Shown: positions 52,590 through 63,640, numbered from the stretch's first letter. The stretch: 64,000 nt of DNA from Ulota crispa (GCA_963920765.1 OY987250.1:5828001-5892000); one strand, 5' to 3'. Program-made: numbers and translations. The notes: generated by a model from the letters alone, not told the origin.

Positions 52590-53268
52590 GGTTTGAAGGT
52601 TTTTGTGAAGAAGAAAAGCCTCTTCTTTCTTAGGTGAATATTCAAGCACCTTTGGATTTTGTCAAATCTCACAAGAATTGGACTATTGCATATTGGAAGC
52701 AAGTAATTTTGTCAAATGAGATTAAAGATTAAATGTTTATGCTCAAATGGTTGTTATTGGTGTTGGGCTTGAAGAAAGAGAATTTTACATATTGAACTAG
52801 GAGGAAAACAATGAAACAAGGATGTTTTGTAATGGTTTGGGGTTGCAAGAGTGCAATTTGACCTAGTTTGATTTGCAAAATAGAAGGTAGAATGAATCAA
52901 TGTGTATTGTGAAATATTAGAGGCTAATCTTTATGGTGTATTTTTTAAATGTGGCATAGGTGCATCTAAAGTCATTTTTCAACACAACAACAATTCCAAG
53001 TCCATAGCAAAAACAATAAGAATGGCTATCAAAACAATCTTTCAATATTTTATAATGGCCTACTTAATCACCTAATCTAAACTTTATAGAGCACCTATGG
53101 ACAACACTAAAACAAAAGCTCAATTGTTATTCAACACCTCCAAGGTGTCATTTAGAATTATAAAAGCATATATTTGAGACTTGTAATTTTATTAGAAAAC
53201 ACTAAATAAGAACCTCTATGAAAACATGCCACAATGAATGCGGGCAGTTATTTATGCAAAAGGTAAGT
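52590..53268 (+). pseudogene. Tc1/mariner-type transposase, decayed
   Basis: The former DDE transposase of a Tc1-type element is readable in pieces across frames: EKPLLS, then HKNWTIAYWKQVILSNEIK (the usual second catalytic Asp, in a SDE motif, is Asn here), MVWGC, KIEGRMNQ, then WPT-stop-SPNLNFIEHLWTTLK (the Q of the usual QSP is a stop), and the C-terminal MRAVIYAKGK. At least eight in-frame stops and several frame changes rule out function. The WGC...GRMN and SPNLNxIEHLW blocks are typical of Tc1-like (DD34E) transposases rather than the DD39D mariner-like elements known from flowering plants; that assignment is from recall. Terminal repeats were not identified. Confidence 0.8.
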
Positions 53269-53722
53269 AGATTGATTTTTGAGTGTATAAGGATACACAA
53301 ATCCAAAACTAGGTAGCAAGGGGTTTCATTTTAGACATTTAGTGCTTTCACATATTATCTGTATTTTTCAGTTTTCATGTGAATAATCAATAATGCTTCT
53401 ACTCTTCAAGGTAATTTTCTATTAATTGAATTGTTCACTCCATGTGGTTGCATTGCTTATTTACCAAAAACCATCAAAACATTGACTTGTCTTGTTTGTG
53501 AATCATTGTAAGTGCAAAATTTGCAAAACCTCTTGAATTTAAATGGTATGATAGTCATGACATTGGTGTCCACAAATCAATTGCAAATGAAGGGATAAGA
53601 TTGAGTGTCCACAATTCAATCATAGACTAAAAGGATAACAAATTAATCGTTTTTGGCAGGATAGTTCTTGTATTTTGTGCCATTTTAGAAGTTTCAAAAA
53701 CATGCATCCACCTACATGCATG
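53269..53722. other. AT-rich spacer
   Basis: No gene or repeat structure recognised between the transposase fossil and the first Helitron. Confidence 0.4.
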
Positions 53723-54195
53723 TCTATATTAATAAAAAATAGCGTTCAGTCAATTAAGGCCTATCATATAATAGCGTTCAATCAGTTAGGGTTGGGCATA
53801 AGTTAGGTTTGGGCATGACTAGGATCAAAAAGGTATACATGGATAAAGTAAAATCACCTATGACTCTCTTTTATTTGCTTCACTAGACATGAACAAGTCA
53901 TTGGCAGTTGCACCACAACTTTCTCTCGGCCAAAATAGGGCACGGGAATAAGGGGGCACGAGAATAAGGGGGCACAAGGATAAGGGGACACGGGGATAAG
54001 GGAACACAAGGATAGAGAACACGAGGATAAAGGGGCACGAGGATAAGGGGGCACAGGGATGGGGCACAGGGATAAGGGGGCACAAGGATAGAAGGCACGG
54101 GAATGAGAAAACGAGGATATGGGGCACAAGGATAAGGGGCACCGAGATAAGGGGTGGGGGACACAATCCCGTTAGTACGATGGGTAGTATACTAG
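53723..54195 (+). mobile_element. Non-autonomous Helitron 1 (+), with minisatellite
   Basis: The 5' end TCTATATTAATAAAAAATAG is typical of plant Helitrons. The 3' end has the hairpin CCCGTTAGTACGATGGG followed by CTAG and then T. The base before TC is G rather than the usual A. The interior holds a 15-17-bp minisatellite (GGGGCACRAGGATAAG) over about 53934-54150. No Rep/helicase gene. Confidence 0.8.
53934..54150. repeat. Minisatellite inside Helitron 1
   Basis: About 13 diverged copies of a GGGGCACGAGGATAAG-like unit. All six frames can be open over it, which gives false proline-rich ORFs. Confidence 0.85.
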
Positions 54196-54205
54196 TTATA
54201 TGTAA

Positions 54206-55096
54206 CTAGTATACTACCCATCGTAATCACAGGATTGTGTCCCCCACCCCTTATCCCTGTGCTCCTTATCCTTGTACCCTCTATCCCTATGTCCCCTATC
54301 CCCGTGCCCCTCGATTCCCGTGCCTCTATCCCCGTGACCCTATCCCCGTGCCCCTCTATTTTCGTACCTCTATCCATGTGCTCCTATCCCTGTGCCCCTA
54401 TCCCCGTGCCCCTCTATTCTCATGCATCTATCCCCGTGCTCCTATCCCCGTGTCCCCTATCTCTGTGTCCCCTATCCCCATGCCCCCATCCTTGTGCCCC
54501 CTATCCTTGTATTCCCTATCTTCGTGTTCCCTATCCTCGTGCCCTCTTTTGGCTGAGAGAAAGTATGGTGCAATTGCTAGTGACAGTGCAATTGTCAGTG
54601 ACGTGATGTTAATGTCTAGAGAAGCCATCAATGTCACATTCGTTAATTTGGGAAAAAAGGATACATTTTGGGACTTCCAAATTTTTTGATCTGAAAGTTT
54701 TGGGAGGCCTCTTAAAATTGAGCTCAAAGTTTTTTTTTTACACTTGTCCTCACTTGAGAGGAGGAATTTGCAAGGGAAAAAATCTTAGTGGCTCATATTG
54801 AATCTGATACCTTCAAATCTGGTTTAAGGTAACTTTTTGGGTTTAAGGTGGAGTACAAAGTGGGACACCTGTTTTTCTTAGATTAACTAATATGGTGTTC
54901 ATAAGTGATTTTCCAGTGACGATGCAACTACTAGTGACCTGTTGTTAACATCTAGTGTAGCCACAGGTGATTTTACTTTTTTCCATTTATAACTTTATGA
55001 TTCTAGTCATGCCCAACCCTCTCCTAGTCATGCACGACCCTATCCTAGTCATGCCCGACCCTAACTGACTGACCGCTATTCTTTTATTAATATAGA
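54206..55096 (-). mobile_element. Non-autonomous Helitron 2 (-), facing Helitron 1
   Basis: On the reverse strand it starts A|TCTATATTAATAAAAG at 55096 and ends with hairpin ACGATGGGT...CTAG at 54206, then T. It is the same family as Helitron 1 (shared TAGCGKTCAGTCARTTA after the 5' end, shared minisatellite and shared TCTCTCGGCC/GGCTGAGAGA region). It is longer because it carries a CATATTTG MITE (about 54640-54900). Only 10 bp (54196-54205) separate the two 3' ends. Confidence 0.8.
54245..54550. repeat. Minisatellite inside Helitron 2 (inverted)
   Basis: CTATCCCCGTGCCCC-like units, about 20 diverged copies; the reverse complement of the minisatellite in Helitron 1. Confidence 0.85.
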
Positions 55097-55245
55097 TGAC
55101 AAAATATCGCGCCGCGGTCAAACTCGACAGTTTCGTAGGTGAGGAGGACAATTCCACAAAGCCCATCTTTAGTTCCACTTAAAAATAGAGTAGAGTTTGA
55201 GTTTAACTAAAGTTACAAATGGAATAAAGTAAAATTTGAGGGGCA
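55097..55245. repeat. Direct repeat flanking Helitron pieces, copy 1
   Basis: ACAAAATATC...GCGGTCAAACTC and the following roughly 140 bases are repeated at 55633-55790 in the same orientation. Copy 1 begins exactly at the outer edge of Helitron 2. Confidence 0.75.
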
Positions 55246-55249
55246 TGGA

Positions 55250-55419
55250 GAGTACAATTCAAGTTTAACTAAAGTAGTAAAATTTGAGGGGCACGGGCAT
55301 AAGGGGTCATAGGGAAAGAAGGGCATATGGATAGAGGGCATAGGGATAGGGGGCACAAAGATAGAGGGGCATAGGGATAGGGGGGAGCATAATCTCATCG
55401 ATACGGGTGTGTAAACTAG
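55250..55419 (+). mobile_element. Helitron 3' fragment with minisatellite
   Basis: The GGGGCATAGGGATAG minisatellite is followed by ATCGATACGGGTGTGTAAACTAG and T, a Helitron 3' end of the same family. No matching 5' end is visible, so it is truncated or the boundary is hidden in the preceding repeat. Confidence 0.65.
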
Positions 55420-55425
55420 TCTATA

Positions 55426-55630
55426 TCTATATCTATAAAAGAATCCCATGGATTGTTTTGGATGAAATGTAAAGAGTTTGAGTGCAACTATGAGTTGCAT
55501 TCCATACATCTAAGTTGCACCTTTTACATTTTCTTTATTTAACAAGTTGCACCTTTTACCTTTTCTATTGTTGCACCTTTTACGTTTTCTATAATGATCA
55601 ACCCGTTGGTACAACGGGTGAGTAAATTAG
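55426..55630 (+). mobile_element. Short Helitron, about 205 bp
   Basis: The start (A)TCTATATCTATAAAAGAATC lies within a TCTATA repeat, so the exact base is ambiguous. The 3' hairpin CCCGTTGGTACAACGGG precedes TTAG and T; TTAG deviates from CTRR at the first base. The interior carries three GTTGCACCTTTTAC units. Confidence 0.6.
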
Positions 55631-55632
55631 TA

Positions 55633-55790
55633 ATAACAAAATATCCGGTTGCGGTCAAACTCAACGGTTCCGTAGGTGAGGACAATTCCACAAAGCACAT
55701 CCTTAGTTCCACTCAAAAATAGAGTAGAGTTCAAGTTTAACTAAAATTATAAATGGAATAAAGTAAAATTTGGAGGCACAGGTCATGCAT
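55633..55790. repeat. Direct repeat flanking Helitron pieces, copy 2
   Basis: Partner of 55097-55245. The two copies bracket the Helitron fragment and the short Helitron. Confidence 0.75.
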
Positions 55791-57271
55791 AATCCCTTTG
55801 AAATTCAGTAACTTTCCCACCGTACAATCAAATGCCACAAAACCAAGCCCGTGCACCCCTCCTTGACGAGAGCTTTTCGACAATATCAAGCACACAATGA
55901 GAGGACACACAATTTTGGAGATCTCAATGTGACCAAAATCTAAACAAACAAACAAACAAACAATCTGATTTAAGATATTAATTAAGTGGTTTGGAATCAC
56001 ATCCTACATTAATATTGGAATTAATAAATTCACACCTTTGTAATCTCTTCATTAAAGCAAGTTCATGTTATATCATATTTAGTAAATTGGAACAACATCC
56101 AAACTATGGAACCATTGATAATTTAATCAAATCCATATGTACATTCTAAGGGCAACATTGTTCATAACATCTCACAAACATTAGGATTTCTGCATTAAGT
56201 TTTCTTTTTATTGAGTTATAGAAACACATACAATGATTATGGTGAAATTTTGACATCAAATAGTAATGGAGCTAAATTTCAAATTTGAGATTTTGAAATT
56301 GCCCATTTGATTGCAAACAGTAAGTCATAAAAAAGAAAATGCCTTTCCGAATGCAATGATCAAATACCAAGAGTAAAGATGATGCCAAGTGTACAAAGAT
56401 GATTTCCAGCACTCCATTGAGGTTAAGGTTTGTAATCTCCCACCGATTTTCTTGCTTCTCTGTTGCAAAGTGCATTTCTAAAGCACACGGCACCTTCAAG
56501 CTACTCAATTGTCTAGGATTTGTAAATGCCTCTTTGCATTTCCTTGCAACATTTTTGTTTCTAGGTTAACACGTAAGGTACCTACAAGTACAAGCTATCT
56601 CTTTTCATAAGCATAGTTGAACCTTCACTGTCCTAGCATACAAAAACTTTGTAGAGCAACTTGGGACACCCAATCCTACTTACTTTCTACTGAAAGGCCC
56701 AGATTTTGTGGGAGAAATTTATCACTCGTTGCAACTCTATTTCAGTTATCTCGGTTGGCAGATTTGCAAAAGAGGAGAGAGTTATTTGGTAGCAAATCCA
56801 CAACGCTTGGATATTATATAAATGAAAGCAGATACTGGTCAGCAGATTCTGGACTACTGGTACACACAAGAAGCGGGAAGTCAAGTGTGTCCTCAAATTT
56901 CTACTAGAAGGACAAATCTGAGGGTGGTTCTTCATCCGATTTTGCAGTGTAATTTGTACATACAGAACTTTTAATCACCAATTAGGGCAATTAGGTTCTC
57001 AAAACAGAACAGGGAGTTACCTACACTGCAGCGATGTGAGTGCATGAAAAGCGACATTACAGTACTGAAGGCTGCAAGAGTGAGAAAATACCAGAGAAAC
57101 CAAGTTCATTGAAACATAAATTGATACACCTTATTATAAAAGCAAAGCTTTTACCAAAATCTGTCGAAAAAAACCAATACAGAGGAAGATACACAGGCTT
57201 CCCGTTCCAATCACAAACAACCAACTTTCAAATGTTTGCCACGGCAAAACACAGAACCTCATAACCAAAAG
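55791..57271. other. Spacer downstream of TIM13
   Basis: About 55795-55960 resembles 61445-61615 (CCACMAAACCAAGC, GAGAGCTTT, CCTCAATGTGAC), so it is a dispersed repeat. The rest is AT-rich without a recognisable gene. The TIM13 3' UTR should lie in its last few hundred bases. Confidence 0.45.
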
Positions 57272-59589
57272 CTATCGAGGTAGAGAAGTTATTACAGCTC
57301 GGCTGATAATGCCAGTGGCCTCAATGTACCGTTCAACGCACCTCGAAATACAGCTCCCTTCACCCCCACTCAAACTGGAGCTTGGTTTTGTCACGCATTT
57401 GCTGAAACACTTGTCCCTGACAGTCTACATTCCCACACAAACAACGGTCCTTGTAAGAGCACGAACAATTTCCAAAAACAGGATATCTGACAAACTTAGC
57501 TTTCAGTATTTGATTCAACGGACATGAGTCCAACTCGCCCACAGCGACTTGCAATCACATCACTAAGCTATACAAAGCAATTGAACAATAATGATTTAAC
57601 AATGTTGTCAAGATTCAATATTCTCACATAACTTTGTACACTTCTTCTCCATAATTAAACTCAAAGCTAAAATTCATTCACTAACAAAAACTGCAAGTGG
57701 TTATTGTTGGGAAAATTTCATGGATACCCCTGAAGTTTGCAATATTTTCATAAATACCCCTGCTTTTAAATACCCCTGCTTTTTCAGAAATATCACAAAT
57801 ACCCTTGGACCAAAAAATTTAGACGTTTGTTTTGTTATGCATGTCACTTCCCTTCTCCCTTTGTGCACACACTACTTCATTCTTGCTATGCGTGCGCACA
57901 AAGGAAGAAGGAAAGTGGCCTGCACAACATAATAATTACCTAAAAAATTTGGTCCAAGGGTATTTGTGATATTTCTGAAAAAGCAGGGGTATCCATGGAA
58001 ATATTGCAAACTTCAAGGGTATCCATGAAAATTTCCCTTAATTCAACCGTCATGAGTCCAACTCACCCACAGCGACTTGCAATCACATCACTGAGCTACA
58101 CAAAGCAATTGAACAATAATGATTTAACAATATCATCAAGATTGGATGTTCTCTCATAACTATATACACTTCTTTTCCATAATTAAACTCAAAGCTAAAA
58201 TTTATTCATTGACAAAAACTGCAGTTTTTTATGTTGTTTATAAGATAATATTTCAGCAGTAAATCAACCGACAGGGTTTCCGTAGAGCTAGGAAGATTTA
58301 GACAACAACTTAAACAGAATTTTCCCATTGCTCATGGGCAGGTACCTCTATGATCACAGTAAAATCTCCCTGTTTGGTAATCCTTCTGTTCCTCTAAAAA
58401 TGTCCAAAGAGCTTCCTTTTGAAAGATTAACTGTGTTTTAGTCATTGTGCTAGTGAAACATGCATTCTAGACTCAATATACCATCTGCCAAATGTAGGCA
58501 AAATCTCCGGCTTTGATGTCGCTGTTTGGGCACCCAAATTCCATGCAAAAAGCACCATATTTGTGCATACTGCCAAGCTCCTTATTATTGATGATTTAAA
58601 AAGATTAGTAGCAGCAATGGTACCTCATATGGGCAAAGCCAAGCTTCCGAGGACAGGAATGCTCTTTAATCGCTTAACTTACCCCCATGAGATCATTGAA
58701 CATGGCAAACTCTTTCTCAGCGTTTGAAATCAGCCAAAGGGAGCTTTTCCTTTTTTAGTGGTACAAGAAAATTGTCTGATTTGGAGCTTTTTTAGAGGGA
58801 CAGAGGGAGTAAGATTTGCATCAGTAAGAGGAGCAGAAAAATCCAACAGTCGGAATTTTCACAGGAGAAAAACAACATCATGATCATAAGAATTGAGTTC
58901 CTTTCAAAAAAATGAAGTTTTTTGTAAGAAGCAGCAGACATATATGAGAGTAGGGTTAAGTATCGACTATCAATGATTGCGTTCAAGTAAAGCTGTTGCT
59001 CACCCTTACAATAACTAAAGGACAATCAGCAGAATCGATATAGATTGCCTTCCTCATAAAATTAAGGGGAAATTTCATGGATACCCCTGAAGTTTGCAGT
59101 ATTTACATAAATACCCCTGCTTTCTCAGAAATTACACAAACACCCTTTGGATCAAAATTTGCAGAAGTTTGTTTTGTTGTGCATGTGACTTCACTTCTTC
59201 CTTTGTGCACATGTTGCTTTCTTTTTTGTTTCATTTCATTACATTCTCTTCTTCAACATTGGTCATGAAGGAAGTACAAACACAACAAGTAAATGCCTAA
59301 AAATTATGATCATCCAAGGGTATTTGTGTAATTTCTGAAAAAGCAGAGGTATCTATGCAAATATTGCAAACTTCAGGGGTATCCACGAAATTTTCCCTAG
59401 AATTAAAAAAACGGTCTTTGTTAATGAAGGTAAAAGATGATATAAAAAGAGAGACAATCCAGCAATTCGTACCCCAAAAAACTCTTCCGCATACGCTTGT
59501 GCAAGCTGCTGCTTCACTTGACCCATCATAGCTTCATTAGAAACCCCTAATCCTGATCCCGACGGCGATGGCGAAGAAAAGGGATCCAT
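57272..59589 (-). CDS. TIM13: Mitochondrial intermembrane-space chaperone TIM13
   Basis: Small Tim chaperone; with TIM8 it escorts hydrophobic precursors across the mitochondrial intermembrane space to TIM22/TIM23. Two exons: 59589-59473 (39 codons) and 57424-57272 (50 codons plus TAG), joined in phase 0, 89 aa, the usual length for the family. The N-terminus is Ser/Gly-rich (MDPFSSPSPSGSG), followed by VKQQLAQAYAEEF. Exon 2 carries both twin CX3C motifs, CFSKC and CISRC, separated by 17 residues, then VERYIEATGIISRA. All four cysteines needed for the two disulfides are present. There is no cleavable presequence, as expected for a MIA40-imported protein. The 2,048-nt intron is large for such a gene and contains two copies of one Mutator-like MITE and a local duplication. 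A telo-box cluster lies upstream. Confidence 0.95.
57512..57708. repeat. Direct repeat in TIM13 intron, copy 1
   Basis: ATTCAACGGACATGAGTCC to ACAAAAACTGCA is repeated at 58041-58232. The MITE at 57709-58037 lies between the two copies. Confidence 0.8.
57709..58037. mobile_element. Mutator-like MITE in TIM13 intron, copy 1
   Basis: Ends GGGAAAATTTCATGGATACC and, reverse strand, GGGAAATTTTCATGGATACC. The flanks GTTATTGTT and TTAATTCAA do not match, so any 9-bp duplication is lost or was altered by the surrounding direct repeat. Confidence 0.8.
58041..58232. repeat. Direct repeat in TIM13 intron, copy 2
   Basis: Partner of 57512-57708, roughly 90 percent alike by eye. Confidence 0.8.
59066..59397. 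mobile_element. Mutator-like MITE in TIM13 intron, copy 2
   Basis: The ends GGGGAAATTTCATGGATACC and, reverse strand, GGGAAAATTTCGTGGATACC are flanked by TAAAATTAA (59057-59065) and TAGAATTAA (59398-59406), a 9-bp duplication with one change. It ends 75 bp from the exon 1 donor site. Confidence 0.85.
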
Positions 59590-59674
59590 TACTCCCCCTT
59601 CCTCCTCCTCCTCAGCAGCCTAATAACCTGCACAATTCCTCCACATACATACATCGTCCAAGGTAATCAATAGA

Positions 59675-60005
59675 CACACTTGACAAGGGTTATTACTAAA
59701 ACAGAACTGATCGGAAGCAATTTCTACTTCATAATTACCCTAATTTCACAGGAGTTCTGTCGAGAAACTTTAATTAATACCACATACACGATCAAGCAAA
59801 AGCTGCACAAGGGCTTGCGGGTTTCGCCAAAAAAACTGAAGTAAATAGATCCATTCGACAAGGTTTATTACTAAAACAGAACAGATCGGAAGCAATATCT
59901 ACTTTGAAATTACCCTAATTTCACAGGAAACTAAAATAATACCGCATACACGATCAAGCAAAAGCTGCACAGGGGCTTGCGTGTTTCGAGAAAAAAAGTG
60001 AAGTA
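59675..60005. repeat. Tandem duplication upstream of TIM13, about 165-bp unit
   Basis: GACAAGGKTTATTACTAAAA through AGCTGCACARGGGCTTGCG occurs twice head to tail (about 59675-59843 and 59850-60005). The second copy lacks a 20-bp stretch (GTTCTGTCGAG region). It lies in the 5' leader or proximal promoter. Confidence 0.8.
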
Positions 60006-60205
60006 AGTTAAGAAGTGCAGATGGTGCCTAACCAGACGGTGAAAATAGGGGAATGAAGACAACGGTGGCGATCTCCAGAAAGCTGCACAGCCGAGGAGCT
60101 CGCTCGCGGTGATGGCGATAGACAGACGGAGCCACGGAGGGTCGAAGTTGAAACCCTAATTTGTGGAAACGTCCAATATTGGGATCTGGTGTTTGGGATC
60201 TGGTG

Positions 60206-60238
60206 TTAGGGTTTAGAGTTTAGGGTTTAGGGTTTAGG
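60206..60238 (-). promoter_or_regulatory. Telo-box cluster upstream of TIM13
   Basis: About five consecutive TTAGGGT-type units on the plus strand, i.e. AAACCCTAA in gene orientation, roughly 620 bp upstream of the ATG. Telo-boxes are common near plant genes for translation and organelle biogenesis. Function here is inferred. Confidence 0.55.
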
Positions 60239-60304
60239 AACAGAGCGGAAACAGAATGCGCGATGATGACTCGACCCCTCTTCACAGCAACAGCGTCAGC
60301 TTAA

Positions 60305-62192
60305 CCCCTAAATGACTGACCTATGCACCACTGCTTTTAAGCTATCACTTAACTTGTTGTTATTTGGCAACTAGATTTGAATAAAAAAATTAAATTTATT
60401 TTCAAAAATGAATCAACATTCCTCCTATATTTCACAAAAAAGAATTGATTTAATTTGTACAAAATCATTTTTTTGAAAATTTTTGATGTAAAAGTGAAGG
60501 AAAATCACATCAAATAGAAAATCATTTTCAAAAATCTGAAAATTTTACCATGTGTATATTACAATGAAAAACATCATGGTTTAAACTAAATTTTTGGGTC
60601 ATTTTATAATTAGAAAATAATAGACATTGAAAATAAATTCAAAGTTCAAATTGTAATAAAATATTCAATATTAGGAAATTTTCCAAAACTCAAATTGGAG
60701 TAGAAACTAGATTAGATGGCCTTCATTTTGTGTTGGCCTCACTCAAAAAATATCATTTTTGTGGAGAAATTTCAGATTTAGAGCAAGGAGCTACAACTTC
60801 CCAAAATACACTAAAATAGCATATTTTGTGATTTGTTTTTTTTACTAACTTCTCATTTACATAAAGAGAAACACTAGCAATACTACAAATTCAATTGAAT
60901 ACTCCTCATAACCCAACATGATAAATCACCAACAAAATACGGATGAAAAAATGTTTTTCAAAATCTTTCCAGTTCACTAAACATTTGTTCAAATGCCTTG
61001 GAATGGCGCTGCCGGTGCTTCTGGGTTAAGTTATAAGGTGAGTAAGGTAGGAGGGTCTAAAAGCGCTCAAGGTCTAAAACCGTCAACCTTCTCAAATGTA
61101 TTATATTTGTACATGTTGTTTTTCATAGTCTTCAACAATGTGCAAGCACTGTACATTTGGGGAGGTGAGCAAATTTAGAGCCCTATGCCACTTCAACTTC
61201 AAGATTTCATAACTAACTAGTGTGGCCCTATGCCATTGGCCCAACTTTCACCCTCCATGCCCCCCATGCCATCTTCTTATGCCACTTGTGGATAATCTTG
61301 TACTTTACTTCAATTAAAGTTGTACTCTACTTTATTTTTAAGTGGACATCCAAATTGTACCTTCGTTAAACTTGGACTCTATCCTATTTTTACACAAAAT
61401 TTGTCATTGGCCAATCAGTCATTTTCTAAAATTTTAATCCATAAAAAACTTTGAAACTCTATAACATTCCCACCATAGGCTCGAGTGCCACCAAACCAAG
61501 CACCCGTCTTTGCAAAGAGCTTTCCAACGGTACCAAGGACGCAATGCAAGGACACACGGTCTGAGAGACCTCAATGTGACAAACATCCAAACATCCAAAC
61601 GTCCAAACAAACAAGATAATTTAAGGTATAGAAGATTTCACAAAGCTCCAAAAAATTATGAAACAACTTGGGTGAGGTGCCAATTCCTTGTCTTTCAAGG
61701 AAAAGTTACCAAAGAATATACAAGAAGTTTCAACTCCCTAAAATTTTGTTTCAACTGCTTAGATGGTAGGTCTATGAGCCTCCTACTTGAGCTCAAATTG
61801 CATCCCCTCGCAATAAAGCGTCCCATAGGTAGCTTGTGAATGGATATGAGGTAGTTCTTGAATGGAGCCTCCTTAGTGATAAAAGAAAAGGTGCATTTTA
61901 TTGCAAGAGTCAATCACAATTGTTGATTTCACCTCATCTCTTTACAAGTTGCAAGGGGTTGATTTATGGAAGACCTAGAATAACAAATAGGTGTATATTA
62001 CAAAAAACCTTGACAATTCATCAACAATTGAATAATGCTTCAAAAATATGAAAAAATGTGTTACATTTGGCATCCATTTCTCTTTGTTTAAAAATTAGAA
62101 AAAAAATCTTCATGTCTTGGAAAGGCCATGAAAAGGCAAATCAACCCTTAAACTTTTTCTTTATGCGCTACATACCTTTATTCACCTCTAAT
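60305..62192. other. AT-rich spacer with repeat fragments
   Basis: TTAA at 60301-60304 followed by CCCCTAAATGACTGACC looks like a left end of the TTAA family, but no right end is found. A truncated AGGTAGG-type MITE lies at about 61043-61225. About 61445-61615 repeats 55795-55960. No gene is recognised. Confidence 0.5.
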
Positions 62193-62196
62193 TTAA

Positions 62197-63640
62197 CCCT
62201 TTAGAGACCACCAAACCATATTTTGGTTTGGGAGAGTGATATTTGGCTTATAGAGTAAAATTGTTCAACAATTTGAAAACAGGTCTTGAAGAACGCTTGT
62301 GCTCATAAGAATTTTGCATCCAACCAAATAAAAAACAATGAAATTGGGCATGTGAGTTGATAAATAATGGTGTTTATATGGCATGGCCTCAAAATTCGTA
62401 TCCCTATTTGGTCAAAGATGGATCAAAGCAACAACACAATAAATCAAACATCCAAGAAGAATGTCAACTTTCAATTGTGCGGTCCTAAAATATTTCAAAT
62501 TGCTCAAGAAATATGCTTGTATTGTTTCTCTATATGTTAGTAGTATAATTGTAGTATTTGGAGATCTATTGAAATGGTGCTATCATTTCATCTTAGAAAT
62601 TTGTTGTCCTACATTTGAGGCCAATTATTTATTGTTTTCACCAATTGGATTTTTCATAGCATTTATCAAATTTCTTGTAAAATTGTTTTTGGGTAGCAAG
62701 TAAAGTGGGATTTTCGACCCTTTTGTCCACTTAGCTACACCTTGTGATTGCTATTTTTATCTAATTTGTGTGAAGCTAGTCTCATTGAAAAGGTGGGAAA
62801 CCCTACTTTCTAAAAATATAAGGCTCTTCTCAAACAAAACTTGTATGAAGTACCGTAGTGTGACATGGGTTTTGTTTTTTATTAATTCAAAAATGTAAAA
62901 TACAAATTTCCATAAAATATTAGGAAACAAATAACAAAAATTGTGAAAAATGGGTAAGAGATATGACAAAATGTTCAGTAATTGTCCTTTGGCAACACAA
63001 AATATTTTTAATAAATCCATTGTAGTACATTGCATATTCATTATTTTTTCACTACCATATTCAAGCATCTTTTCAAATCCAAATCTAGTGCTTTCTCTTC
63101 CTTGCTACCGGTACCTTCAACCATTACCAATTCAATTAAAACCCGTTAAACCCACTCTACTTTCATTCATTATTTAAGCATTATAAGAAATTACCCATTT
63201 TTTGAATGTCCCTTTAACTTTGAAAGGACTCAATATTTTTTTCAAATTGAATGTATGACAAAAAGTCTAATATTTAAGTACTTACAAAAACAAAATCATC
63301 ATCATTCCATTTAAACAAAAACAAACCTCTTCAAATAAAAATAATAATTATTTTGTCATTGCAAAAACAAAACCCATGTCACACTACAGTAGTAAGATCC
63401 AAAACAACATAAGCATCAAAATTAGAGATTTTCCACCTACAACTCACTCAATCCTTATAATATTTCACCTCCAATGGTAGATCTAGTTGAAAATTTGATA
63501 CTTTATAATAAACAAGGTGTATTTTCTATTTGTACATTTGGATTTTTGAAATCAGGTCTCGATTTGATTCTATTGCACATCCAAGTTTACTACCCCGGTT
63601 CCTAATGGATTTTGTGAAAATGTATGTGGTCATTAAAGGG
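62197..63640. mobile_element. TTAA-flanked element, 1,444 bp
   Basis: TTAA lies at 62193-62196 and 63641-63644. The ends are CCCTTTAGAGACCACC and, reverse strand, CCCTTTAATGACCACA. An inner inverted repeat (TAGTGTGACATGGGTTTTG near 62857 against its complement near 63370) is present. Short ORFs inside have no transposase motif. The ends are only loosely alike beyond 16 bp, so this is the least certain full member. Confidence 0.6.

Noticed and set aside
53854-54166. Overlapping reverse-strand ORFs rich in Pro, Cys and Ser, and similar plus-strand ORFs at 54235-54689
   Set aside because: They arise because the Helitron minisatellite unit has no stop in several frames. There is no conserved start, no domain, and three frames are open at once.
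53934-54550. Regularly repeated short units that could suggest a CRISPR-like array
   Set aside because: Units are 15-17 bp, directly adjacent, diverged and without unique spacers. This is a minisatellite in a plant Helitron.
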